DNA from: Zingiber officinale
Lineage: Eukaryota; Streptophyta; Magnoliopsida; Zingiberales; Zingiberaceae
Direction of reading: 5' to 3'
Assembly (NCBI RefSeq): GCF_018446385.1
Contig: NC_055992.1
Location: forward strand, 101,574,947 to 101,638,946
DNA length: 64,000 bases
Shown: positions 22,200-34,063 of the stretch, one piece after another
Position numbering within the stretch: position 1 is the first letter of the stretch
Layout of the letters: every line of letters starts with the position of its first letter
The notes under the pieces: generated by a model
Told to the model about the DNA's origin: nothing
Databases searched by the model: none
Seen by the model: the letters and a program-made list of their open reading frames with translations, nothing else
Position numbers and translations under genes: made by a program

Positions 22200-25100
22200 A
22201 TAAAAGACTAAGCTGCTATATATGCTGCCATACATCTGATTCCTAACCCTTCAACATGTCCATCAAAAGCTCTTGCCTTAAGGACCTCAGTGGAAGGATC
22301 TATAGGTCATCACCTGATGCAATCTAGGCGGCAACAACTTCTCCTCGTTTATACGATTTCTTGTATTGGGTGGTACTTGCGCTCTATTGTGTTTACTTGC
22401 CTTATAGACTTATGGTTTCTTCGAGTTTGCTACTGCACCAACATTATTACAATAAATTGTAATAATCTTTGGACAAACCAGAAATCATATCTAAGTCTAT
22501 CTTGAGGTTATTGAGTCATTCAGCTTTTATGGCTACCTCAGAGGTTTGCCATATACTAAGAGTCTATGGTGGAGTCCAGAAAAACACCTATGCTTATCAC
22601 TCTTCCATAGTTATGACTTTACCTCCTAAAGTAAACACAAAACCCCGAGGTTGACTTATTATTATCCCTATCCGATTGGAAGTCAAAATCCGTGCAACCC
22701 ACAGGGACCAAATTAACTACCTTGTAAGCTAGCATATAATCTCTAGCGCCTCTAAGGTACTTTAATATATGCTTTATTGCAGTCCACTATCCTTGTCCAG
22801 GGTTACTTTGATATCTGCTAACTATGCCCTTGGCAAAACAGATTTCTGATCTCGTGCATAGCATACATTAGGCTTCCAACAGCCGTAGCATAAAGAACTG
22901 CCTTTATTTCCTTTATCTCCTTTGATGTCTACAGAGACATATCTTTAGATAAAGTTACTCCATCCTGAAAAGGTAAGAAACCTTTCTTGGAGTTTTGTAT
23001 GCTTAAAACGGGCAAGGATTTTTCTGATGTATGAAGCTTGGGATAAGTAAAATATTCTTTTCTTGCGATCCCTTATTACTTTGATCTCAAGAATATATAC
23101 ATTCTCCCAAGTCCTTTATATCGAATTGTTTGGACAACCATACCCTTACTTCTGACAACATTTTGATATTGTTTCCAACTACCAAAAATGTTATCTAAGT
23201 ATAGTACAAGAAATATCACCACGTTTCCATCACATCTTTTGTATACACAAGACTTATCCGGTTACTAAATCCATAGATCTGGATTACTTTGATAAACCGG
23301 ATGTTCCAAGACCTTGAAGCTTTGCCTCAGTCCATAGACTGATTGAGCTTACACAAGATGCTCTTAGCCCTTTGCAATGAACCCTTCTGGTTGCTTTATA
23401 TAGATGTTTTCTTAAAGACTTCCATTAAGGAATGTTGTCTTGACATCCACTTGCCAAATAGATAAAAGAATCCGAATAGACTTAAGCATGGCTACCAGTG
23501 AAAAAGTTTCCTTTTTCATCTAGCCTTGCTTTGAAGGTTTCTACCTTCCTGTCTATCCCTCTTTTCCTATTATAGACCTTTTACACCCAAAGGCTTTTAC
23601 ACCACTTGGTGGTTCTACAAGCTTCCAGATTTTATTAGAATACATATATTCTAATTCTATTATTCATTACTCTTTGCCAAGATGCTGCATATTTATCTTG
23701 GAGTGCTTTGTCATATGTCCGGAGATCAGGTTTATGTCCTTCAGGGATCGAGTCCAAAAACTCTCCCAAAACATGACCTATTTAGGTTGCCTAACAACCC
23801 TCCCACTACGACAAGGCACTTTCTGCAATTGTGTATCATTTGTGATACGTGTTGTAGTTTTCTTGTGGTATCTCATCTTGTACAGTTGGTACTAGGTTAG
23901 ACATGTCCTTTATTATTTCCTTAAGAACAAATTTACTTATGAGCACGTGGTTCATTATATAGTCCTTTTCTAAAAATCAGTCATTGATGCTAACAATGAC
24001 TTTCTGATTTTTAAGACTATTAACCTACTTTTGTTTATCTAGGATAACTTACAAACAAGTGAACTCCTATCCAACTTATCATTGTCTCTCATATGTGCTG
24101 GATTACCCGAATCCGAATATGCTTCAAAATAGGTTTTCACCTATTCAGCAATTCTATATGAGTAGAGAGTTCTAACTTGGAAGGTACTATGTTCACTTTC
24201 GTTTTCAGAGTTTATCCTTAAAACAAATTTGGTAATTTTCTGAATAACTCATCATCTATCTAATTATTCCATAAGAGTCCTTTACCTTCTTTCTACTACA
24301 CCATTCTGTTGGAGTGTACCAGATGCAGTTAGTTGGGATTGAATCCCTACTTCTGATAAATGACTCCTAAATTCTCCCAAGAGGTGCTTGCCACTACGAT
24401 CTTACCGTAGTGTCTTGATATTTTTACTTTGTCATTTCTCCACATCAGCCTCGTACTCTTTGAACTAATCAAAGCACTTAGACTTGCGGCACATCAAGTA
24501 AATATATCCGTATCTCAAATAGTTGTCTATAAAATAGATGAAATATTTGAAACAACCTCTTGCCTGGATGCTCATAGGATCACACAAATCAGAATGAACC
24601 AATTCCTATATATCTTTGGCTCCATACCCCTTAGACTTAAAAGCTCCTTGGTTATTTTCCTTCCAAGTAAGACTCGCAGGTTGGAAAGATTTCCACTACT
24701 AATGAACCCAAAAGTTCATCAGCTACCAATGAATCCTACTCAAGTATAACCTAGCTTTAGATGCCAAAGATATAATTGGTTCATTTCCGAAGGTTGCTTT
24801 CTCTTAAAATTAGAAGATGTGTTACTAATTTCCATTTGTTGCATCGTGGGAGTTATTGGATTATAAATTGTCAACCATCATACCAGAATAGATAACTTCC
24901 CTATTTTTCTTGATAACAACTTTGTTATCAAAATAGACACAATATCTATAATAGTTTAGAAACTGAAATCAGGTTCTTTCTAAACTTGGTACGTAAAGAC
25001 AATTACTTAAAATCCATATTTTATTCTTATCAAAGGATAAACATCTCCCACTGCAACAGCTACCACTTTTACAGTAGTGCCCATGTGGACGGTGATTTAC

Positions 25101-26700
25101 CTTTCATTTAGTTGTCGGGTTTCCTGGAACCCTGCAATGAATTGCAGACATGATTAATGGCATCTTGTATCTACACTCCAGGTTCTGGTAGATAACACCA
25201 CTAGACATGTTTCAACTAATGAATTAAATACACTTAAATTGTTCTTAGTTCTAAGAAGACAGTCTACCTTAATGTCCAAGTCCTATTTCCAATCATTACA
25301 ATTGGGACTACTAAGTCTTTTTCTTTAGTATGACTACTAGGGATTGACAAACATCCTAAGAATCACAAAAATATTTGGTCAAGATCAACTTCTTAAAATC
25401 TCCATAAATTTTGCGTATACAAAATTGAAGAGGAGATTTCATTAATTTTATTATCTCGTCAACTTTTCTTTATGACGAATAAAATTAATAGTTGGTCTAT
25501 CTTTAATCAAATATTTGGTCAAGACTCTAAATTTAAAATAATATTGATTCCTCTAACAATACTATTTAAATTTACCAACACCTCAAAACACTGTGAATTT
25601 TGCATGCCACGTTAGTGTGGACGTATACAAAATCAACATTTGTAAGAGGAGGGTTTTACCCATTAATTATCTTGTCAACGTAACTTTATGACAAATAAAA
25701 TTATCTCAAACACCGTTAATTTTGTATGCCACGTTAGTGTGGACGTATACAAAATCAATCATTTGTAAGAGGGGTTTTAACCCTTTAATTTTATTATCTT
25801 GTCAACCTAGTTTTATGACAAATTAATAATTGGTTTCATTTGGTCACACAAATAATAGCAGTGACTCCGATGGGGAGGATACTATTAGATGTGTCTAAGT
25901 GTATACCATTACTTGACACTAAGTCCATTAATAAGATTATGCCCCTTCCGTTGGGGAAGATCACACACTCTTAATTAACTTCCTATAGTCATCCAAAAAT
26001 GGAAGTCTGTTCTAGTGATCTGCAAACAAGCTCATCCGTTATGGAGGAAGGCACTCAGAGCCAACGCGCAAGCTTGTTTGCATCACTTACAAACCAGTAA
26101 TGGAGACCATGGGATTTACTTAAAAATCTCTCTCCCACTTAGTTATTTATGAATGAGGAATTTTAACTATGCTAGCCTACTAAACTTGTAAACTAACATG
26201 CACACACAGCACAATATAAAAGCAATAAATAGAAAATCTAATTTTCAACTATTATGGCTTTTATCTCTAGTTGTCCTCCGTGTGTTGTCATCCCAAGCTG
26301 CTGCCATATTTGGCCACCGCCACCGGGTCTAGCTGTCGCATCCATCTTGATCCTAGTTCCGCTGCGCCTCTGGTCCTTAGAAGGTTTCACGCTTTGCAAG
26401 ATTCGATCCGCGACATAAATAGAATTTTACATTTTTGATCCTATATTCCATAAAAGGAATGCACATGTATCTAGATCAAAAACAAAATCCTAATAAAACT
26501 AAATACAGCTCCTGCTGTATTTTATAATACAATCATGTATACACATATAAATGCCCTTGACATATCCAAGGGTCCAATCACACACATAATAACTAAAAGC
26601 CATAATAGTTGGATCCTGCATCCACAAAATTAGCACATCCTACTATTATCCTGCCTAAATTATGTATGACATGTGCATAATTAAACTAATACCAAATACA
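22200..26700 (-). pseudogene. Copia C gag-pol, heavily decayed
   Basis: No long frame survives, but minus-strand pieces are readable. The integrase core lies at about 24610-24280, with ELVHSDLCDPMSIQARGCF and TASGTLQQNGVVERR. RT lies near 23250-23080, with VLYLDNIFGSW in place of the YVDD box. The RNase H-side motif YATAVGSLMYAM is near 22890-22850. The order right to left fits Copia (integrase before RT). The gag portion near 25100-26700 is not recognisable. The catalytic RT box is altered, so this copy cannot be active. Confidence 0.78.
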
Positions 26701-26716
26701 CAGAGGCAAAACCCTA

Positions 26717-26730
26717 GCTCTGATACCAAT
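26717..26730 (-). other. Primer-binding site of Copia C
   Basis: The plus strand reads GCTCTGATACCAAT next to the LTR. Its complement contains TGGTATCAGAGC, the initiator tRNA-Met site. Confidence 0.88.
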
Positions 26731-29398
26731 TGTTGGTTGCTATTCGGAAAACCTAGAGGTTCCACTGTACAAAAATTTTGTACAAAGGTCTGAACCTTTT
26801 CCTAGCTACCATGTGTTCTTTTAAATTAAATTTTGGATCGCCTGCGGAACTTAACACGTTTGATCCAAAACTTAATCTATTCGTTCTTTTAGGTTTTGAC
26901 TTGGGTCTCCTGCGGAACTTAACACGTTCGACCCAAATCACCTTAAGTTATTAATTCCATTAAATATTAATTTCCATAATTGGTTCCCAGTACTGACGTG
27001 GCGAGGCACATGGCCTTCTTGGATATGGGAGCAACCACCACCGACTAGACAAAACCTTTTATGGAAAGCTAATATTTAATTTCCTAAAATAACTTTAGGT
27101 TAACCGAAAAGAACAATCAAATCACAAGGAAAAAGAAAACAAAAGAACACAACATCGAAAAATATATTCGAAATACTAGAATCGCATGCCTCTTGTATTT
27201 GGTATAATTTCCAAAAATAACTAGTATGCTGCGGAAAGAAAAATTACTAGTTATACCTTTTAGAAAGACCTCTTGATCTTCTACCGTATTCCTCTTCTAA
27301 TCTCGGACGTTGTGTGGGCAACGATCTTCCGAGATGAGAAACCACCAAAGCACCTTCTCCTTTCTTCAAATTTCGGCCAAGCACAAAACTTCCAAAAGAT
27401 GAAGATCTTTTCCACCAACCAAGCTCCTAGGGATATAAGCTTTCTCTCCTTCTTCCTCAAGCTAGATCCGGCCACCAATTAAAACTCCATGAGCATGAAG
27501 AGGTTCGGCCACAAAGAGAAGAAGAAGAGAAGAAGGAAGGGCCAGCCACACCACCAAGGAAAAGAGGGAGAAAAATAGAATAGAGTCGTTAGCCTTGAAG
27601 CCTCCTCTACCCCCTCTTTTATAATCCTTGGTCTTGGCAAATAAGGAAATTTAATTAAAAACTTCCTTAATTCTTTTTCCATGAAAAGGAAAAATTTATT
27701 TAATTAAAAACAATTTTCCTTTTCTCAATTTACATGGCCGGCCACACCAAAGCTACAAACAAGGAGAGTTTTAATTAATTAAAACTTCCTAATTTGTCTC
27801 CAGAAATTTATAAAATTTCTTCAATAATTTAATCCCTTCATGATTGGTTTATAAAAAGAAAATTTAATTAAAATCTTTCTTTTAAACATGTGGATATATA
27901 AAAAGAAAGTTATCTCTAAAAATTAAAATCTCTTTTAATCTACAAATAAGGAAAGATATCAAATCTTTTCTCAATCTTTTGTAGAAACTAATAAAAGAGA
28001 ATTATTAATTTTTAAACTTTCTTTTAAATCATGAACATGGTTAAAAAGGAAAGTTTTCTTAAAATTTTAAATCCTCCTTTAATCAATAAATAAGGAAAGA
28101 TTTCAAATTTTAAACTCTCTTTTAAACATGTAGATGATTTACAAATAAGGAAAGTTTTTACCAAAAATTAAAACCATCCTTTTAATCTACAAATAAGGAA
28201 AGAGATTAATCTCTTCTCTTAATCTTTTGTAGAAAGTTATAAAAGGAAATTTTTAATTTTTAAACTCTCTTTTAAAATCATGATATCCACATAAGAAATA
28301 ATTTTAATAAAAATCCTTTTAATATTCTAGTGGTCGGCCACCTAAGCTTGGGACCCAAGCTTTGGCCGGCCACCTACATGACTCATCCACTTGGTCTTGG
28401 CCGGCCCTAGCTTGGGTTCCAAGCTAGCTTGGTCGGCCCCATTGGATGGGTAAGAAGGTGGGTATATGGTGGGTATAAATCTCTATATACTAGAGGCTAC
28501 GATAGGGACCGAGAGGAGGAATTGGTTTTGGTCTCCCGATGAAATTAAGCATCCCGTGTTCGCCCCGAACACAAAACTTAATTTCATCAATAATAATTCA
28601 TTCCACTAAAGAACTATTATTGAACTACCGCACCAATCCCAAATTATATTTTGGGCTCCTTCTTATTATGAGTGTGTTAGTCTCCCTGTGTTTAAGATAA
28701 CAAATGTCCACTAATTAAGTAAGTTACTGACAACTCACTTAATTAATATCTAGCTCCAAGAGTAGTACCACTCAACTTCATCGTCATGTCGGACTAAATC
28801 CACCTGCAGGGTTTAACATGATAATCCTTATGAGCTCCTCTTGGGGACATTCTCAACCTAGATCACTAGGACACAGTTTCCTTCTATAATCAACAACACA
28901 CACTATAAGTGATATCATTTCCCAACTTATCGGGCTTATTGATTCATCGAACTAAATCTCACCCATTGATAAATTAAAGAAATAAATATCAAATATATGT
29001 GCTTGTTATTATATTAGGATTAAGAGCACACACTTCCATAATAACCGAAGTCTTTGTTTCTTTATAAAGTCAGTATAAAAGAAACGACCTCAAATGGTCC
29101 TACTCAATACACTCTGAGTGTACTAGTGTAATTATACAGTCAAGATAAACTGATACCTAATTACACTACGACCTTCCAATGGTTTGTTCCTTTCCATTAT
29201 GGTCGTGAGCTACTGTTTATAATTTATAAGATACTGATAACATGATCCTCTGTGTGTGACACCACACACCATGTTATCTACAATATAAATTAATTGAACA
29301 ACTACATTTATCATAAATGTAGACATTTGACCAACGTGATTCTTATTTCTAGATAAATGTTTATACCAAAAGCTAGGCTTTTAGTATACACTCTAACA
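26731..29398 (-). repeat. 5' LTR of Copia C (right copy)
   Basis: 2668 bp. Visible differences from the left copy include ACACGTTTG against ACATGTTTG, a T for C in the AAATATATTCG stretch and a few 1-4 bp indels. Confidence 0.93.
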
Positions 29399-29403
29399 AA
29401 AGT

Positions 29404-29536
29404 GACCAAGACTTCTAAGAAACCAAACAAGGTCACTAGGAAGGTATCTAGGGAAGTTATCCCTAGTGAATACCTAGAGTATCCAAGGAGCACCAATAGG
29501 TTTTGGGTTCCTAGGAGCATTTTCTCTATCCCATAG
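29404..29536 (+). pseudogene. Element B gag, C-terminal part after the C insertion
   Basis: With the duplication AAAGT counted once, the codon phase is preserved across element C. The frame continues KTSKKPNKVTRKVSREVIP and ends RFWVPRSIFSIP with TAG at 29534-29536. Phase agreement on both sides supports the nesting order. Confidence 0.85.
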
Positions 29537-29539
29537 ATG

Positions 29540-31849
29540 GGTTAGAGAGTGTCAACTCTGAGAAGAAGGGTAGTTAACCCAACTTTGAGGAAATTGACAC
29601 TCAAGGAGCATTTTCAAGGTTTTTGTTAACTTTTGAAAATGAAATGGAATTATTATTTACTCCTTGAAAGAGTAAAATGTGCCTAATGGTGAAAAATTGA
29701 TTTTAACTTAAATGGCATAAATTGGGAAAACCTAGAGAAATACCAATTTGGGATTTTGGTATTCTCTTAGAAATTTAAGGCAATCTGGACCTTGATTTAT
29801 GTGATTACTCTTGAGGGAAAATGGAATATGCCAACATTTGAGGATATGCTTAATTTTTAAGTGGCATAAACAAATCAAGAGAAATAGAAATGTCAATTTA
29901 GGTTTTGGCATTTCTTTGAAGCATTTAGGGCAATCTAGGTTTAACGTTTTAAGTTAAAACAAGTGGTATATTTTGAGTTAGCAAAAGTGGTTAAAGATAC
30001 TTAGATATGTAATCTAGGTATACTTTATTTATGCTAAATCTTTCCATGATTGTTTGCCCATCATATGCCATGACATCATGTCTATGTTTGCATTCATGTT
30101 TTATTATGAAAAATTCAAAAATACCATGTCATGACATTCATACATCATGTAGTTATAGGATATTTTCTTTTGAAAATTATTTCTTTTTGATGTATGCCAT
30201 AACATTATCATGCATTATGTTATTTCCTCAAAATTAAGGACAAATGGCAGTTATCATCAAGTGGCGTACCAAATGACATCCTAGGTGGATGGTCAATATC
30301 CACAAGATGCCTAGATAAATATGCATGAACCCTAGGTTAGAGCAAAACCAAAATTAACATCTCACAAAGACCTATAAGATGACTTGTATGTGTTTTATGT
30401 ACAATAGATACAAGTGAGATGTTAGGAAGACGAACAAAACTCAACATGCTGAGTTAGTGCATTTCCTTGAGTTTTAAGTTCATCAAAACATATAGTTATG
30501 TGTTTTCCCATCATTGGGAAAGCTAATGTACAAGTCATGTGCATTAAGCCCAAGGAACATAGTGGGATATTGATTTTAAAAATGTTTTTAAAATGATTTT
30601 GGAAAACCTTGGTAAAGGCTATCTTTTGATAGTAATCACCATTGAATAGTTAGACACAAACTTGAAGAAAACACTAAAGTTTTTGCAAGTTCTCAAGTTT
30701 GTATCAATCTTTGAAAATATGATGTATTTTCATAGAAAACTATTTTTTCCATGATAAAATATACCCTAAATAATGTCTACACAAATTTTTACGATTTTTG
30801 GAATTTTGTAGAATTTTCTAGGGGTTTCTGAAATTGGCTGAAATTGAATTTCAGCAATTTCAGGCCTCCAATCGATCAGTGGATGGCCTGGAGTACCTCA
30901 ATCGATCAGCCGATCGATTGAGAAGGCATTTCTCGCGAGCAGAAGCTCGCTGGATCGATCAGCCGATCGATCCAAGAAGACTGAATCGATCAGTGGATCG
31001 ATTCAGCAGGGTTCAATCGATTGGAACCCAACTCCAATCGATTGAAGATGCTGATTTTGGCTGGGAAAGCTTATTTTCAGCATTTTAAACCTATTTTAGT
31101 CTAGGAAACCATTCCAAACCCCTAAAAATACATTTGTATACATAAAAAGGGTGTTTTCGTGTGGAAAACAAGGATGGAATGGTTAAGGAAGGCTAAGTTG
31201 AAGTTTAGGTTGAGGTTTATTTCAAATTTTGAATATTTGAACCTCAAAACTTCTAAAATTGGATTTCCTAAAGTTTTGGGGATTCCAAGTCATTGTTGGT
31301 GCAATGACAGAAGTTACCACCATGTCTTTAGGGGGAGGGACTCTTTAAAGATATGAAAATTATTTTTCATGAACCTTGGAAGGTGGTTAACCTTCCGTTA
31401 AGAACATGCTCAAGGTTGAGCGTTTAAACTTTAATGGGGAGTGGATATCCTCATTGTTCAAGTGGTTTCAAGTGGATAATGCTCAAGGATGGGCATTTGC
31501 CTACATTGGGGGAGAATGTAGAGTTAAGGATAATGAAGGGTATGAGATCTTCATTATCGTGTTGATCACAACAAGTGAAGTTGTGAACAACGATGAGCAA
31601 CTCTTCAGGGGGAGAGTTTTCAACAAGTGAATTTGTTGATGTGTGCCCAAAAATGGGGCATGGTTTGATGTGTGCCAATAGGGGGAGAATGAAAGGGAGT
31701 AAGTTAGGATTTCATTACTTAGAGGGAGTTTGCCCTCTTAGGGGGAGAATGAAGGACTTAACTTATGGATTCATATATTGGCATGAAGGGAGTTGAGGCT
31801 ATGAGAGTAGCCTAATTTCCTAACTTAACAAGAGGTATTGTCAAACATC
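29540..31849 (+). other. Non-coding internal region of element B
   Basis: About 2.3 kb between the gag stop and the purine tract. I see no coding domain. It contains a second GATCGATC palindrome cluster (30865-31045) and several GGGGGAG purine tracts near 31600-31860. Confidence 0.6.
30865..31045 (+). repeat. GATCGATC palindrome cluster inside element B
   Basis: Pairs such as CAATCGATC-agcc-GATCGATTG and TGGATCGATC-agcc-GATCGATCCA recur here, outside the LTR. They are the same motif grammar as in the LTR arrays but in a different order and with different spacers. Confidence 0.75.
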
Positions 31850-31862
31850 AAAAAGGGGGAGA
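31850..31862 (+). other. Polypurine tract of element B
   Basis: AAAAAGGGGGAGA directly before the 3' LTR start. The same tract occurs in element G at 60646. Confidence 0.85.
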
Positions 31863-32021
31863 TTGTTGGTGCAATATCCCTCAGGTCAAGGCTGACCTGG
31901 TTGACCAAGCTTGAGTCTTGGTTTGAGTTTCGATGTTTGACAATGCGGTTGTGCATTTGGGGAGATTGTCTGGTGCAATTCCCCTCTGATCAGGGTCTGA
32001 TCAGGTTGGATGAAAAAGAGG

Positions 32022-32620
32022 CAAGTAGGTCAAGGTTGACCGGATACTTGACTGGGAAGTCCTAACTGGGATGTTAGGCAGAAAGGAAGTCCTAGTGAGT
32101 GAAGCTAGGCAGAAGGGAAAATCCTGGTGAGTGAAGCCAGGTGAAAGACCTAGTGAGTGAAGCTAGGCAATTGGGAAGTCCTAGTGAGTGAAGCTAGGCA
32201 GGAGGAAAGTCCTAGTGAGTGAAGCTAGGCAGAAGGGAAAATCCTGGTGAGTGAAGCCAGGTGAAAGACGTAGTGAGTGAAGCTAGGCAATTGGGAAGTC
32301 CTAGTGAGTGAAGCTAGGCAGGAGGAAAATCTTGGTGAGTGAAGCCAGGTGAAAGACCTAGTGAGTGAAGCTAGGCAATTGGGAAAGTCCTGGTGAGTGA
32401 AGCCAGACAGGAGAAATCTAGAGGGGTCAAGGTTGACCAGATATCTGGTGAGAGTCCAAGTAGGTCAAAGGGATTGACCGGATACTTGGCACGAAGAGAA
32501 AAGTCCAAGTGGGTCAAAGGGATTGACCGGACACTTGGTGGGGAGTCCTGGCAGGTCAAGGGAGTGACCAGATGCTAGGCATGATATACCAATAGGTCAA
32601 GGTTGACCGAATATTGGATT
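32022..32620 (+). repeat. Tandem hairpin array, B 3' LTR
   Basis: The same array as in the 5' LTR, with scattered substitutions, for example TCTAGA...ATCTGG near 32417-32445 where the 5' copy has CCAGA...TCTGG. Unit order and spacing are kept. Confidence 0.83.
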
Positions 32621-32654
32621 GAGAGGCTCGGGACTTGGTTTTGGGCAAAAAACC

Positions 32655-32945
32655 AAGATCTGGATCGATCAGTGGATCGATCCAGGAGATGGATCGATCA
32701 GTGGATCGATCCAGGCCTTTCCCAGCGAACAGAGAGCCTCTGGATCGATTCGTGGATCGATCCAGAGGTCCAAATCGATCAGCCGATCGATTGGGACGCT
32801 GCTGGTTCGCGCGATAAGCGTTGGATCGATCCGTGGATCGATCCAGGCATTTTCTCCAGAGCACAGAGGCGCTCTGGATCGATCCGTGGATCGATCCAAA
32901 GCCTCCCCAATCGATTGGGAGCAATCCAATCGATTGGGATTCGAC
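32655..32945 (+). repeat. GATCGATC palindrome array, B 3' LTR
   Basis: As in the 5' LTR but with one additional unit: the TGGATCGATCAGTGGATCG pair occurs twice in a row here and once in the 5' copy. Confidence 0.8.
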
Positions 32946-33457
32946 CGTTGGCGTCGTTTATAGCTGTTGGCGTGCGGTTCCTTCAGTAGAACTTCACCGA
33001 TTCATTCCAGATTCATCACAGCTCCTCCCCAGCACTCTCTAAGCTCCTCACCGCCAGTTCTTGAAGGTTCTTGGAGGTTCATCCAAGTCAAGAGGCGAGT
33101 TGCAACGAGAAGAAGAAGAAGCTAGGGTTTTTACTGCATCTCTTGTAAGCTTTTGCTTATTCTTTACTACCCTTTCTTCTACTTGTATTGAGAGTCTTGT
33201 AGGGCTTCTCCGCCTTCGGTAGTTACCGACAAGGAGTGTTTATTAGTGGAGGTGTGTGTGTGTGCGTGGATCCTTGGACTAGTCACCTCTTGTGAGGTGG
33301 ATACCAAGTAAAATCCTATTGTTAGCATTGTTGTAGTTTGTTTCTTTGTATTCCGCTGCGCATCACTTTGAAGAAACAAGCAACGAAGCACGACGAGCAC
33401 ACGCGAAGCTATTCACCCCCCCCCCCCCTCTAGCTACTTTTCAGTCCTAACAGATAC

Positions 33458-33706
33458 GAATAGAGGCGAGGTTTGACAACGTCACTATGGTTGATGCCCT
33501 TCTTGTTACAGGTCATCCATAAGGTATACCTAGCGTAAATTTACTTTCCGTAAAAATTTAATTATGCGATCATGGTTGGCATGTTGTATCCTTGTATGCG
33601 CATGGTGCGTGTGATGTAATAATTTAGGAATTATTATTGTTTATTTTTCACTACGCATGTTTACGAAACGTGTTTTAGCACACACCGCATCGGGCATATC
33701 ACAACA
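33458..33706 (+). repeat. 3' LTR of Copia A, second part
   Basis: Resumes with GAATAGAGGCGAGG after the second copy of the GATAC duplication (33453-33457). It matches 8956-9206 of the 5' LTR through to the shared end CACACC-CATCGGGCATAT-CAACA. Confidence 0.85.
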
Positions 33707-34063
33707 CCTGGAACCCTTCCAAGCACCTCGACCAGGTTTATAAATACAGTCCTAGTCCCAGAAGTCTAGATAGAGCACTTGTTAGTGTTTCCTTTTGAGT
33801 TTAGATTTCTAATTGTGAGATTTAATTGCTGTAAGAGGCTTCTCCAACTAGAGGAGATTTTTACTGAGCTTTTCATCTTCCTTGGATTAACAACCTCTCC
33901 GGTTATAACCAAATAAATCCACTATGCCTCCTCTTTTTAATTATAGTTTTTTAATTATTTTTATGCAAGTGTTAATGTTAATTAAGTTATTAAAGTTCGA
34001 GGAAGGTTATTTTTTTTCAGGGCTATTCACTCCCTCAAGCCGGCTACCAAGGCTCCCTATCAT
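33707..34063 (+). repeat. Old LTR fragment (3' end of an LTR)
   Basis: Contains a TATA-like TTTATAAATAC at 33748 and ends with a CTATTCACTCCCTCAAGCCGG type stretch, as seen at the 3' ends of plant Copia LTRs. No partner copy is in the window, so the family and borders are uncertain. Confidence 0.45.

Larger units (their letters stand above)
19535..29398 (-). mobile_element. Copia element C, nested in B gag, minus strand
   Basis: Long LTRs at 19535-22185 and 26731-29398 are nearly identical by eye. They are flanked by the 5-bp duplication AAAGT (19530-19534, 29399-29403). The primer-binding site lies left of the right-hand LTR and the purine tract right of the left-hand LTR, so transcription is leftwards. 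The 4.5-kb internal region holds a decayed Copia pol. The LTRs look much younger than the internal frame, which suggests amplification from an already defective source. Confidence 0.92.
16190..33452 (+). mobile_element. Gag-only LTR retrotransposon B (no pol)
   Basis: Two long LTRs (16190-17729 and 31864-33452) start TGTTGGTGCAAT and end CCTAACA. They are flanked by the 5-bp duplication GATAC (16185-16189, 33453-33457). The primer-binding site is of tRNA-Met type, and the purine tract is AAAAAGGGGGAGA. After removing nested element C, the internal region is about 4.3 kb. It holds one gag reading with two zinc knuckles and no protease, integrase or RT, so it is a non-autonomous element. The tRNA-Met primer site and LTR termini suggest a Copia-type helper; that is inference. 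Confidence 0.9.
31864..33452 (+). repeat. 3' LTR of element B
   Basis: A 1589-bp copy of the 5' LTR. The length difference comes mostly from one extra GATCGATC hairpin unit near 32655-32716 and a longer C run near 33416-33428. Confidence 0.93.
8358..33706 (+). mobile_element. Copia element A, host of the nested insertions
   Basis: A Ty1/copia element on the plus strand with matching LTR ends at 9206 and 33706, a tRNA-Met type primer-binding site, then gag, protease, integrase, RT and RNase H in that order (10700-14575). The 3' LTR begins after a purine tract at 14593 and is split at 16189 by element B; it resumes at 33458. All coding regions carry several stops and shifts. The 5' LTR lacks its first part where the Athila-like element adjoins it. 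I do not assign a Copia lineage. Confidence 0.85.
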
